Shown here in pieces: positions 46,005 through 58,345 of a DNA stretch of 64,000 nt. The stretch is from Jacaranda mimosifolia (lineage: Eukaryota; Streptophyta; Magnoliopsida; Lamiales; Bignoniaceae): positions 27,575,032-27,639,031 of the forward strand of contig CM032125.1 in NCBI GenBank assembly GCA_018894105.1. Reading direction: 5' to 3'. The notes under the pieces were generated by a model that was not told the DNA's origin, did no database searches, and worked only from the letters and a program-made list of their open reading frames with translations. The translations under genes and the position numbers were made by a program. Position 1 is the stretch's first letter. Every line of letters begins with the position of its first letter.

Positions 46005-46125
46005 AATCCAAGACAACGAACTAATAAACATTTTCCATGCATAAAATCGATACTACTTTAATTGTTTAATAAAATCTTTTGAAACATTAATAGAATTCCC
46101 TGTTTCTTTACTCAAGATTTAAAAA
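46005..46125 (+). pseudogene. Relic of a dirigent 3' UTR (lost gene copy)
   Basis: The words AATAAACATTTTCCATGCAT, TTGTTTAATAAAATCTTTTG and ATTAATAGAATTCCCTG follow one another as in 39,905-39,975 downstream of the intact dirigent gene. No dirigent coding sequence is found in the 230 bp upstream, so only the tail survives. Confidence 0.6.
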
Positions 46126-47214
46126 AAAATAAAAAATGAATATGAATCTTTTACGAATATCATTATAATGATAACTTCTATAAGTTTAATACTAGTGATA
46201 AGCATTGTATTTACAGTTTCGATAGATCGCGTAGTCTCATTTATCTTCAACGTAAATGGTTATTATGCACTCTTTTAAGGATGTTTGTGTTTAAACAAAC
46301 CTTCTGGGTATCTTTGTACCTCTGCTACTCGATGATAAAGTTAGCTTATCCCTCATTATTTCACTAACAGACCTTGACTCTTATTATTTTGAGGTCATAT
46401 CTAGATAATTGTCTCTATTGATAATCAATCACACATATATAATTATAACAACAAAATTATAAAAAAATATTTATTATCACCATACATGCATCACTAATTA
46501 TAACTAGTAGTAAAAATTTAAACATTGTTTGGTTTTATCGCTACTAAATTTGTGAGAGCCATTATTGTTATAATTTAATACATATAATTATCAGCGACAA
46601 TATTTATATTACTACGTAACGTTTTATTGTTAATATATCATTTTTTCTTATGGTACTGTGAATGCGTGGAAGGGAATATATATCCATATATATGTTGTGA
46701 AAGGGAATAAATTTTGTGGTCTGCAACATTACATTTTTCTGGTTTCCACTGTACCATAGGAAAATTTCCACCCCATTTATACACACAAACAAACACACAC
46801 AAGAAAAAAAAAAAAGGGAAAAAAATGAGTGAAACGATCATGAATAGGATTGTTAATTACATCAAATCATTCTAAACTTGCAAGTTTGGCTTGTTAGTTT
46901 TCACGTCAAACTTGATATAACTTTTAAACCAAACCTTTGAGTTGAAAATGGGGCCTGAGTTTAACCACGAGTAAATTGGACTTAAATAGGGCCCAGATTG
47001 AAATGACTATATGATACGTATTTGTACTTCAATATGTTGGGCCTCTGCCTGTTTCATTGGTTTTCATCCTAAGCACATTCTAATGGGCCAGCACATTACT
47101 TACAATCTTTGAGGAAATGGGCTGACTTAGAACCCACCTTACGGAATTCCAACCATAGCTGATTCACGGTAAATTTTATTTTTAAAATAAGTCATTTTAA
47201 ATGCTAGTAATTAA
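46126..47214. other. Block B intergenic DNA
   Basis: No gene. From 46,647 it matches block A (13,741 onward and then 14,805 onward), with the 990-bp element of block A missing here. Shared words include TAGGGCCCA and GGAATTCCAACCATA. Confidence 0.5.
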
Positions 47215-47267
47215 AAGTTGAAGTTAATAGTCGAGTGATCAATTGATTTGGTGACATCATCCTCACA

Positions 47268-47314
<47 letters not shown>

Positions 47315-47482
47315 GAGGTTTATGGTTTGAATCCTAATGAATTTTTAATGTGCGTGTATGTCTAAATAAAAATAATAATAATTTGAAGTTAATAATTATC
47401 AGTCAATTGGTCAAATTAAATCATTTCCACACTTATATGTATTTGAAGTTAATAGTTATTGATCAATTGGTCATGTCGTTTC

Positions 47483-47518
<36 letters not shown>

Positions 47519-47580
47519 ATTTGGAGTTTTGAACGAATTTAAGGGTGTGCGTATAAACATAAAAAAGAGTTGGAATTAAT
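47215..47580 (+). repeat. SINE-like tandem units with (CA)n(TA)n runs
   Basis: Three partial units start GAAGTTAATAGTCGAGTGA, GAAGTTAATAATTATCAGTC and GAAGTTAATAGTTATTGATC. The first has a B-box-like GGTTTGAATCC (47,324-47,334) and a GTGCGTGTATGTCTAAATAA tail. CA/TA microsatellites (47,262-47,313 and 47,483-47,517) sit at the same internal position of units 1 and 3, so they expanded within the repeat. Same locus as 15,027-15,310. Confidence 0.5.
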
Positions 47581-47649
47581 AAAAATAATATATAATATGC
47601 CAATGAGATTTTGTCTGGCAAGGTTGAAGTCCAAAAATTCCCAAGGTGG

Positions 47650-48051
47650 ATTTTTTTTAATTGTGTTCTTTAATTTGATTCAAGACATTTCAATTTTTCT
47701 TTCAAATTCAAATACTCTATGAAACCTTTGCATATCTTAAAGATTCTTTCAAACTGCTTTACTTATTTTGGTAAAGTTCTTTGCATTTTGGTTTAAAAAT
47801 TTCAATTTTCATATCAGATTATACAATTAAAATATTGTAATAATATAAATTTATGCACACAAAAATAATGTGCCACGATAATTAATTAGTTATCAAATAT
47901 TAGAAGAGTGTACATTTGTATAAGGAAGTGATATATTTAATTTGATTCAGACCTAGTCGATAGGTCATCTTAACCGATTAAATGGGGTTTACTTACCTTT
48001 TTGTAATTATCAGGTCTACCAAAGACACAAGCGAAAGTGAGTGGAGATTGC

Positions 48052-48090
<39 letters not shown>

Positions 48091-50411
48091 ATACTTAATT
48101 TAGTGAGCTAGTTTAGGAGTTTATATAAAAATTAATATCGTTATCAAAATGAGTTTGGGAGGATAAAATACATTCTCTTATTATTATGTAATCGCGAATA
48201 TTTATAGAAGGACGATGCCATATAAATCATATTAAGTATCCGTATCTTCATTAGATTAGATAAAATGAACAGTTCAAATGTTGATTATGTATATCAACGA
48301 CAAAGAGGGTGATTGCATGAGTTTATAAGCTTCTCAAAATATTTTATAAGATGTTTAAAAGTTCATAAAATGTTAGAAAATATTTGATTTTTTTTTTAAA
48401 AAGGAGCTTATAAGATCCTAAAATAAGATGTTATAATTTTATAAACTCTTTAAAAAAAGAGTAAAGAAATCCTAACTTATTTTCAAAATCTTAATAAATT
48501 CTTAATTTTAATTATTTTAGTTATAAAATTAACATTACAAATACCTTACCAGCTGTAAAATCTTATTTTATCCAAATACTTTAATAATTTATTTTAAGAA
48601 AAAGATTTGAGTTCTTATAAGCTTCAAACACATGTTATAATTAAGATGTAAAAGTTATAAGATCTTCTAAATAAGCTTACCTAAATATCCTCTATATTGG
48701 TCTGGTCTTCAAAAAAATATTATATTAATAATCAATTAATAAGTAACAATGTAAAAATTGTCTCAATGATATGTATTAAGTGATAAAATAGTTTTCACTT
48801 CATAAGTAATGGTATTTTTTAAGTGACAATAATTTTTATTTTGTCATCATGTGACTCAACAGTGACAATAATTAATATTTTAACTTGTCATCATTAACTA
48901 TCAGTGACACTCCTAAGATAACTACCTAGTGATGAAAAAAAAAATCGTCGCTAAAATTTACGAAACATTTTCATTGTCACTAAGTTCTAACCATAAATGT
49001 ATCACTAATTGTCAATGTTGATATATTGAATACTATTCTCGTCATTATTTAGTTTGTAAAAATCACTAAGGTGACAAAACAAAATCTTGTCACCTAATCT
49101 ATATAATTAGTGTCAACTTTTATATTATCATTCAGTAATTGTTTTAAAGGCCGCGTTTGTTGTGGAATGTGCATAATAGCACTTATTTTAATCACCCCAA
49201 ATTAGGTGAGATTACACTATTTATTATTATGTTTGTTTTGCAAAATTCCCCAGTCAATTAGAAGCATTTCCAGTCTCTCCTATTCTGTATTGAGGCATTT
49301 GATACCAAATATTATTATTTTGTGGACAAACTAGCCCTCGTGAAAAAGCCCACAAAAATTAATAGTAGCAATTGATTGCTGAAGAAAGAAGGACAAATAA
49401 TATTTCAGCACACTGACAACATAACACGTGGGTTTAGATTAATTAGTAGCTGCCAACAACCCGCTATTTGAATAAGGTGTAATTGTTACTACAGTGTCGG
49501 GCTTCATCAATTTTGCGAGCCGACTCGTGGAATTAATCTTCCACATCAAACAGCCAACAAATGGAGATTAGCCACCCCTATGCATGCTAAGAGGGTATTA
49601 AACTTAGGCTTCTTTTTTTTACTCTCTCTCTCTCTCTGTCTCTCTCTCCTTATAATGTCTATTTCGTTAATAATTCAAGTACTGGATCACACTGTCTTTT
49701 GGACATCAAACATTATGACCTATGTAGTATAAATGAGATTCATGTGAGAAAATTCCAACAGAAAAATCTCTCTGGATGCCTCTATGCATCATTTCATGGG
49801 ACCAAAACCTAAAACGGCACTCACACACTTACATACGAAATCGAAATTATACATATACAGACAACATGGTGTACTATACATATATGTTACATATATGTGG
49901 TCCACTGGTCCAGTATTAATGTAATAATCATGCTCACAAGGAATAATCCTGGAGATACTGCTAATCAAGTTGGAAGTTTTGGTTGAATTGTACATGGTAT
50001 TAAGATGTATTATTTTAAATGCCATTCTCGTTATGATTTTTCTCTTCCCCTCCATTTCGTATGCAATAGGTTAATATATGCATATATAGATTTATATATA
50101 TGTGTGTGTATAATACACATATCTATGTATTTTCCTTCATATATGGTTCACTTAATTTAGTGGAAGTAAAGGTTATTCAGCTAAAGTATATCTTGTTCCT
50201 TATCATTTTTTTTCCTTGGTAAAAAATTTTTGCTTCACGCTGAAACATATAATCAGCATAAAAGGGTGCATTTATTAGATCTTTTAAATTTTATATTATA
50301 TAATTAGATTAATTATCATATTATCTAGTAAATTCGTTTGATTTTTACGTATATATCATCGTTTTTTTTTTTTGAGCAAGTGAATTTCCATTTATTTTGT
50401 GCCACATTTAT
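47650..50411. repeat. Block B copy of the inverted-repeat arm sequence
   Basis: It is collinear with 15,600-18,275 in direct orientation but clearly diverged. It contains the GAGGGTGATTG MITE (48,305-48,692) and a TA run (48,058-48,086). It lacks about 450 bp present at 17,490-17,935. It has an extra segment of about 500 bp at 49,143-49,640 (starting GGCCGCGTTTGTTGTGGAAT), which looks like a separate insertion. No gene is supported. Confidence 0.7.
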
Positions 50412-53400
50412 CACTACTGAAAAAACAGATTTTTGCAATGGATTTTGCCAAAAATCTATCACAAATTTCGTAGCAAATTTGCATTATAATTAAAAAAATA
50501 AATTTTGTGATTGAAATTTCCATCGCAAAATTTTAAAAAGTTCTTTTTTTTTTCATTTTTTTTTAAATATACACATCCTATTAAATTAAAACCTATAATT
50601 ACCCAATATCTATATTTCTTTTGCATTACATACTAATCATCCCATACATCAATATTTAAATATTATTTTACATAAAATCACAACAATTTTATATCACAAT
50701 AAAAATCAGGCCCAATAATATAAAATTGTTCAATATATAAATCAAGTCCTAACTAAAATATAAAATTTACAAAGTAATGCCAAAAAAATTATCTTACAAG
50801 ACTTACACTAAATTTCAATGCTTTGAGACATCAAGCCTGTAATATTAAAACAAAAACAAAATTACAATAATGAAAAATAGAAATATAAACTAAACTAATA
50901 GACAATTCAACATAATAAACAATATATATTAAATACATAACCAAATCATAATCAAGTACATAATTCACAAAATATAAATTCAAATCCTAATCAAACATAT
51001 AATTGACAAAATAAATCTAACAAAATCTAACAAATAGTTTAATGTAAATGCATAATCTAACACATGTAAATCTAACACATTATTCAATATAACCAAACAT
51101 ACATTTTATCAACAATCAACATATAATTTAATACAAGTCCAATATATAATTCAAATCCTAATCAAACATATAATTCAAAAAATATAAATCTAACACATAA
51201 TTCAATGTAAATGCATAATCTTAACACATATAAATCTAACACATAATTCAATATAATCAAATATACATCTTATTATAAACCAACATATGATTTAATATAA
51301 GCCCCACATATAATTCAAATCCTAATCAAACATATAATTCACAAAATATAAATCTAACAAAATCTAACAAATAGTTTAATGTAATTGCATAATCTAACAC
51401 TTGTAAATCTAACACATTATTCAATATAACCAAACATACATTTTATCAACAATCAACATATAATTTAATATAAGTCCAACATATAACTCAAATCCTAATC
51501 AAACATATAATTCAAAAAATATAAATCTAACACATAATTCAATGTAAATGCATAATCTTAACACATATAAATCTAACACATAATTTAATATAATCAAACA
51601 TATATCTCATCATAAACCAACATATAATTTAGTATAAGTCCAACATATAATTTAAATCCTAATCAAACATATAATTTACAAAATATAAATCTAACACATA
51701 ATTCAATGTAATTGCATAATCTAACACTTGTAAATCTAACACATTATTCAATATAACCAAACATACATTTTATCAACAATCAACATATAATTTAATATAA
51801 GTCCAACATATAACTCAAATCCTAATCAAACATATAATTCAAAAAATATAAATCTAACACATAATTCAATGTAAATGCATAACCTTAACACATATAAATC
51901 TAACACATAATTGAATATAATCAAACATATATCTCATCATAAACCAACATATAATTTAGTATAAGTCCAACATATAATTTAAATCCTAATCAAACATATA
52001 ATTTACAAAATATAAATCTAACAAAATCTAACACATAATTCAATGTAATTGCATAATCTAACACTTGTAAATCTAACACATTATTCAATATAACCAAACA
52101 TACATTTATCAACAATCAACATATAATTTAATATAAGTCCAACATATAACTCAAATCCTAATCAAACATATAATTCAAAAAATATAAATCTAACACATAA
52201 TTGAATATAATCAAACATATATCTCATCATAAACCAACATATAATTTAGTATAAGTCCAACATATAATTTAAATCCTAATCAAACATATAATTTACAAAA
52301 TATAAATCTAACACATAATTCAATGTAATTGCATAATCTAACACTTGTAAATCTAACACATTATTCAATATAACCAAACATACATCTCATTATAAACCAA
52401 CATATAATTTAATATAAATCAAACATATAACTCAAATCCTAATCATACATATAGCTCAAAAAATATGAATCTAACAACATCTAACATATAATTCAATATA
52501 AATGCATAACCTTAATACATAAATCTAACACATAATTCAATATAATCAAACATATATCTCATCATAAACCAACATATAATTTAATATAAGTCCAACATAT
52601 AATTCAAATCCTAATCAAACATATAATTTAAAAAATATAAATATAGCAAAATCTAACACATAATTCAATATAAATGCATAATCTAACATATAAATCTGAC
52701 ACATAATTCAATATTAAACCATAACTAACACATATTGTATAAAATAATGAGAAAAAAAGACCCTTGAATAATTAATAATATTTGTAAGCATATAATGACA
52801 CATAAACATTCCTCCTTGACCCATCATCATCATATAAGCAATTAAATACCAATCAGCAGCAAATGAGAAGGCTCCGTCTCTTCTCTCAACATCCATCCTC
52901 CTTTCTAATTCCACCAATTCTAAACATTTCTAATGTATTCTACTAAAAAAATATATAAAATCAAAAAAGATGTACAAACTTACTTCTAAGTGATCCACAA
53001 AACTCAACATCACCAAAAACTATCCGCCACAGTTGAGATAACATATGTTATTAGACTTTAGACACATGTTACAAGTGCAAATATTTATTCATAAATCATA
53101 ATTACATCAACTAAATTAAAACTTACAAATTTAATATAATTCAATATAAACTAACATAAAGTTTAACTCAATCAAAATTCTAACAAAATTTTTAATTCAC
53201 ATAAAAAAATAACTATAACAACATTTAATAGGAATATAAAATTTAACTAATACATAAATTATTATTTGTGTTAAGTCAAAATATATTAATAAATAAATTA
53301 TTATTTGAGTATAACTAAATACATAAATCATATGTATTAACTAAATACATGAATCAAATCCTAACTAATACATAAATTAAATTATAACATAATAAATCAT

Positions 53401-54207
53401 AATTAAAAAAATTACCTTAATTAGTTGGGATAATGCAGAATGTAAGCTTCCCAAACCTGAAACAACAAATAAACAAAATATCATTAGCATTTTTTAAAAA
53501 TTAAAATAAAATTTTCAAAAAAATAATAATAAAATGGCTAGATTTGGCAGGCCGCTGGCTGGCGGCTAGCAGTTTGCCAACCATTGGTGCAGCCAGCAAG
53601 CTAGGCGCACCCAACAAGCACCCACCTGCTGAGCGGACACCCAGCTAGCTTGCAGCTGGTCGACTGACAACTAAAATAAAAGAGGGAAAAAAAAAAGAAG
53701 ATAGAGGGGGGAGGGGGGGAGATGAAGCAAAATATGCTTCTAAAGTGTGTGTGGGAGAGGAGTTGGGGTTTATTTCCCTTCCCACTCCCACATTGAATTT
53801 TCTTTTTATTTTTTAAGATTTGTGATGGAAAAATCCATCGCAAAACTTGAAATTCACGATGGATTTTTTTCCGTCACAAAATTTTTTAAAATGTAAATTT
53901 TTTTTTTTTTTTTTCAAATTTGTGAAGGAAAAATCCGTAGCAAATTTCAGTTTTGTGATGGAAAAAATTCCATCGCAAAATTTTCTAAAATGTGATTTTT
54001 TTTTTTAAAATTTGTGACAGATTTTTCCGTCATAAAATTGAAGTTTTGCGACGGAAAAATCCGTCGCAAAGTTTTTTAATTTTTCATTTTTTGTGATGGA
54101 TTTTTTTGTGACTGATTTTCCGTCACAAAACCCGTCGCAAAACGTAAATTTTGCGACAATTTTTTTCATCGCAAATTTCCGTCCCAAATTACAGGTTTTT
54201 AGTAGTG
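50412..54207. mobile_element. CACTA (En/Spm-type) non-autonomous transposon, 3.8 kb
   Basis: Ends are CACTACTGAAAAAACAG and (reverse-complemented) CACTACTAAAAACCTG. A 3-bp duplication TAT flanks it (50,409-50,411 and 54,208-54,210), as expected for CACTA elements. The uninserted site is visible in block A at about 18,275. Subterminal repeats of TTTGTGATGGAAAAATCC/GCGACGG type fill 53,810-54,180 and the first 130 bp. Inside are a long tandem array (50,950-52,730), a scrap on the minus strand (52,714-52,950) with an open frame of unknown origin, and a GC-rich patch (53,530-53,680). No transposase motifs were recognised. Confidence 0.9.
50950..52730. repeat. Tandem array with ~165-bp units organised as ~330-bp dimers
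   Basis: The word CAACATATAATTTAATATAAG (with variants) recurs at about 51,117, 51,282, 51,452, 51,619, 51,780, 51,945, 52,117, 52,233, 52,398 and 52,569. That is a spacing near 165 bp apart from one short step of about 116 bp. Alternate units start AATCAACATATA and AAACCAACATATA, so the true repeat is a dimer of about 330 bp. Within units, AAATCTAACACATAATTCAA is repeated again. Confidence 0.85.
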
Positions 54208-54960
54208 TATTTTTCCTCAAACAAAGGTAACTAGTCTTGTTAATTGAAAATAAAAAAGAACTAAGACAACGCTTATTGATTGTTCTAGATATAATGTACA
54301 TAGTCACTACAATTATTCGATGAAGTATAATTATTTTCATATTTTGTCATAAAAATCTTTTAATATAGCCCAAAGTAGATGGATATTTGCACGTCTGCTG
54401 TTGGAACCACATTTTTATGTGACTGCCAGAAGGGCATCACGGTGCTTTTCAAGAGGGGGGGGAAAATTCATAATTAATCCAACATTTTTTTTTATTATTA
54501 TTATTTTGTTTTATCGAAGTCCAAACTCAATGTATGTAAGAAAAAAGATTAATTAGTGTATTTTTACAAGTTTAATGAAATAAAAATTGTATTATTGTTA
54601 TTATTAATTAGAAGAGTTTTGTTAGGAAACTTGACAACCTTAATTATTTTCCAATTTTAGGTTAAATTCCATATACAGATTGATATAAGGGTGCGAAATT
54701 TCTTATAAATTAATTTATTGGATGAACTATGATCAATATGTAGAAAATATATAAATATATCTAATAAATATCTAATATGATATTTTCAGAATTCCTCACA
54801 AAAGAATGCATATAATTGCATTAATTATTCTTATATCCGCACATCATTATAGAAGGCGAGTGCCCATAACTTGAAAATCCAAAATCCAATTACATAAATT
54901 AATAAAAATAAAATAATTCAAATACTGTCGCATCAGTGCTAAAATCATTGTCCACAAATC
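54208..54960. repeat. Block B continuation after the CACTA insertion
   Basis: It resumes block A-like sequence at TTTTCCTCAAACAAAGGTAAC and follows 18,280-18,890 to about 54,855. There the similarity stops at ACATCATTATA. Non-coding. Confidence 0.65.
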
Positions 54961-54975
54961 TATTAATCATTACAT

Positions 54976-55085
54976 GCCGAGTGGCCTATGGCCCAGCGGC
55001 ATAAGTCTCCCAAATAATGTGGGAGGTCAGGAGTTCGAGCCTTAACGGACTCCTGATGTGCGTGTGTATAAATAAATAAAAAAAA
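54976..55085 (+). mobile_element. tRNA-derived SINE, complete, with 15-bp target duplication
   Basis: The A box TGGCCCAGCGG (from 54,992) fits TRGYNNARNNG exactly. A B-box-like GAGTTCGAGCC follows about 40 bp later, and the tail is TGTATAAATAAATAAAAAA. A perfect 15-bp duplication TATTAATCATTACAT flanks it (54,961-54,975 and 55,086-55,100), the signature of target-primed reverse transcription by LINE enzymes. Same family as the copy split by the copia element. It is not a tRNA gene: no acceptor-stem pairing and a poly(A)-like tail. Confidence 0.88.
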
Positions 55086-55100
55086 TATTAATCATTACAT

Positions 55101-55331
55101 TTATAGTATTTACTCTCCCTAATCATGACTTAATTATCAATTTGGTCATAAAATTTTTTTATTGAAAAACTCCGACAACCCCAATACATTTATTCTTTTA
55201 ACTCGGAATCAAGTTGTTTGATGCATATTTACAAAAACATTTGACCTTTGACTAAAAAGAATATCTTCAACTCACCTCAATATTTGTATTGGTTGGTGCG
55301 TACCACATTATATATCAAAGAAACTTAGAAA
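55101..55331. other. Short AT-rich spacer
   Basis: No feature seen between the SINE and the CACTA element. Confidence 0.4.
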
Positions 55332-56039
55332 CACTACAAGAAAATAGGGTTTTAGAGACAGATTATTCCGTCTCTATATCCCTAATTTCCGTCTCTGAAA
55401 TAAAATAGAGACGAATTTTTCAGTCTTTAGACCTGTGGCTGAAATCCCCATCTCAAATTCAGAAGATGGAATGGTTTCCGTCTCTAAATTTAAAGACAGA
55501 AAAACAGGTCTTTAAATTTGTCTCTAGTATCTAATATTTTTTTACCCAAATCAGTCTCTATTTTTGTGAACTTTTCGTCTTTAATTCTGTCTCTAATATC
55601 TAACAATTGTTTTTCCAAAATCCATCTCTAATTCCATCTCTCTCTTTCCATCTTTATTTTTGTCTCTAAATTCTTAATATTTTTGCCTCTAAATCCATCT
55701 TTAAATCCGTCTATAATTAGTTTAGATTTATCTATAATCACCCTTTTTTTTTTTTTCTGTTTATAAATCCAAATTAATAACCTACTTATAATGATTTCTC
55801 TATATAAACTATTATCATCAACTTCTAAACCAATCACCTTTACATCCACAAATAAATATAACTCATTAAAAACATTAAAACCAAATACACAATTTATCAA
55901 AACAAGTGAGTTTGATAATCCATAATGTAAAGTAATTCATTAATCTAACAATTGAAGCAATTAGCCAAATGATTAATCCTGAAAGTTAATTATCCACCTA
56001 ATTGCTAAAAATAAAAGCATCAGTTATTCCAACCAAAAG

Positions 56040-56220
56040 TCTTGCTCCCGGTCTTGATCGGTCTGCAAATCTGATGGTTTGTGTACCCTACTTCTTGAGG
56101 CTATCGACGAACAATCTCCTATAGTTCCTCTTCTCTCTTCGTAGCCTCTTCTTCATACTTCTCTGCTTCCTTTTCTTCCCTTTTCCTTTTAGTTACCTTT
56201 CTGCTTTAACCATCACAAAA
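56040..56220 (-). other. Exon-like charged segment inside the CACTA element
   Basis: The minus-strand translation shows a lysine/glutamate-rich, coiled-coil-like stretch (EAEKYEEEATKREEEL) broken by stops. It looks like a decayed captured exon. Its source is not recognised. Confidence 0.3.
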
Positions 56221-56637
56221 CCATGGTCAAATAAAGACACAAAAACTATGAGGAGCATTTTGATTAGTATTTGGTAAAATAATATAAAGTGAAAAAACTT
56301 CTATAGGATAACAATTGAAAAACCAAATGAAAGATGTTTTTTTCAAGGTAATTGATATGCCACCTGTTACTGTCATATAACATTCAAAATCAGAATAATA
56401 ATGCTACACCAAAATAGTTGACTGAGTCCATTAATTTCTCTTTAGGCAGGTAAGGCAAAAACAAGTGATTACATTTTTGAACCATGGATATGTCTATTGT
56501 GTGTCAATCATACTTACCTATAATTAGATTAATTTCCTGGCCAAGACTCTTTCTAGTACTTGCTTTTCATGGTCTTTGACAGTTTCATATGTCATACCAT
56601 CAACTTGCATGCCAACAAATAGACAAGGTCTAATTAA

Positions 56638-56850
56638 TTAAATAAAAAGAAATACCTTTTTCCCTTGCCTCGTGTGCCTCAGAGCAATCTCAACAGTAGT
56701 ATTTGCAGCTGCAATATTATCAATTGCGCTATCAAGCATAAAATTGATGTGCGAAAATACGGCTAGAGAAAAAGACGAGAATATACAACAATGTATCATC
56801 ATATAGTTCAAATCCATAACTAAAAATTTGAAAGTGACTGATGAAGGCAT
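56638..56850 (-). other. Open segment of unknown origin inside the CACTA element
   Basis: The 70-codon frame contains DSAIDNIAAANTTVEIALRH, which looks protein-like and amphipathic but matches no family known to me. It may be another captured exon or remnant of an element-encoded protein. Confidence 0.25.
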
Positions 56851-58129
56851 AGCTGAAGAAAGAAAAGCAAATTACTTGCTTAAATCATCATATAATTTCA
56901 CATACCATGCATGTAATGGAAGTGTCATATGACTGCCCAAAGCATCTAGGTAGTGTTGCCTTATATCCAAGTGTCTAGGTACTGTTGTTCCCTAGAAGTG
57001 TTGGTGCATTCTCCAAATTATGAAAAATAAATAACTATTAGACAAAAGAAAAAGTATTTAATGCACTAAAGTACTTCAAAATTAAAGTAAAAAACTTTTA
57101 AAGTGAAAAGAGCAAGTCTTGCTGCAATTAAAATTACTTTAACACTACCCTTTTTAAAGGAAAACAATAAATAAATATCGAGAACAAGAAAACTTAAAGG
57201 CAAAAATAAGAAAGATATATAGCAACACATGCACTTGAGAAGATTTAAGGACAGTGTTTATTATCGCAAATAAAAGAAAAAAACTTACTGGAATAATGTG
57301 GTTCCTCTATGATTAGCAGGCCCTCTGGGTATAGAAATCAAGTTTTGTTCCATTAATTATTCTTATTCAGCTGACTTAGTGGTTACAAATGGTGAGTGTT
57401 TGTATAATTATTTATTTTATGGCTCCAATTTGTAAGTGATCGTTATTGAATTAATAGGTTATAGGACCAAATTAAACTCTAAAACAAATCTTAACACTGC
57501 CTAAATTTCTGTACTATAATTAATAGGTTATAATTAAGTTAAAAGCATAAAAAGGAAAGGAGAGGAAAAACAATGTTCCTATAAAAGTTTACATTCATGC
57601 AGATGAAGTCATGACAGTAAGAGTTCTTGTCTACTAGAAATAGTTTATCTGGATGACATAGATCATTTCTTTTTTAATTAAATCTACTATTTTTTCACTT
57701 GATTATGGGATAGTCTACTTACCCTTTTGTTTCCTCCACCTAGGAGTTCTCCTCTTAAAAGATTTGATTCCAGCATTACTCATTGAGAATCTTCATGTAT
57801 ATGATAATATAAATAGAAATCAAATAGTTTTAACATCCAAGGTAGGGCCAATTTATCAATTAATGCAGCCAAACATTTTTGGTTTTGGAAAAACAAGAAT
57901 AAATATTACATCAATTAAAAATGCCCAAAGTGGAATACTTGAAAAATCTCTTAAATATTGAAATTGCAGATCGCCAAGTATCTTTTTATTACAACTTTAA
58001 ATTTATTCCTCCTTAAGCCATATAAGTGTAGATGAACCACATGTTTTAGGCAAATGCCGTACAATGATGCTTTGGAAACAAACAAAGCACTTGAAATGCA
58101 TTGCCAACTAAAAGCTTAACTTGCAAAAT

Positions 58130-58345
58130 TCAGCACAAGAGGCATAAGAAATGAACCTGTGTAGAAGTAGCATGCGATTTATTTCCAGGTTTGGCAACTG
58201 ATGGCACTTTTTTAGCCTCAGACAAGTGTGCTTTCTCCATAAAGAAATGGGGGAAAACTGTTCAGTAAGCTCAAATGGTAATGTCAAATTGTCAACATCA
58301 ATCTGTCTTCCATCCTTGATTAGCACATCAATGACACTTGATAAG
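58130..58345 (-). pseudogene. FRIGIDA-like gene fragment captured in the CACTA element
   Basis: The minus-strand frame encodes VIDVLIKDGRQIDVDNLTLP followed by FELTEQFSPISL. This closely resembles the conserved FRIGIDA-family block in which a region of type LI..G.QIDAV is followed by FELTEQF.PV.LL. A shift of one frame near 58,245 then gives SEAKKVPSVAKPGNKSHAT, resembling the next conserved stretch (YLKEARK..S..KPGN). It is followed by GTTCAT, a weak donor. FRIGIDA-like proteins act in the nucleus with chromatin complexes that regulate flowering repressors. This piece is a fragment with at least one frameshift and is not functional. Confidence 0.6.

Noticed and set aside
50950..52730. CRISPR-like or centromeric satellite array
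   Set aside because: Plant DNA, no unique spacers, and the array is wholly enclosed by CACTA termini with a target duplication.
54976..55085. Possible tRNA gene
   Set aside because: A and B boxes are present, but there is no tRNA stem pairing, and it has a tail and a 15-bp target duplication, so it is a SINE.
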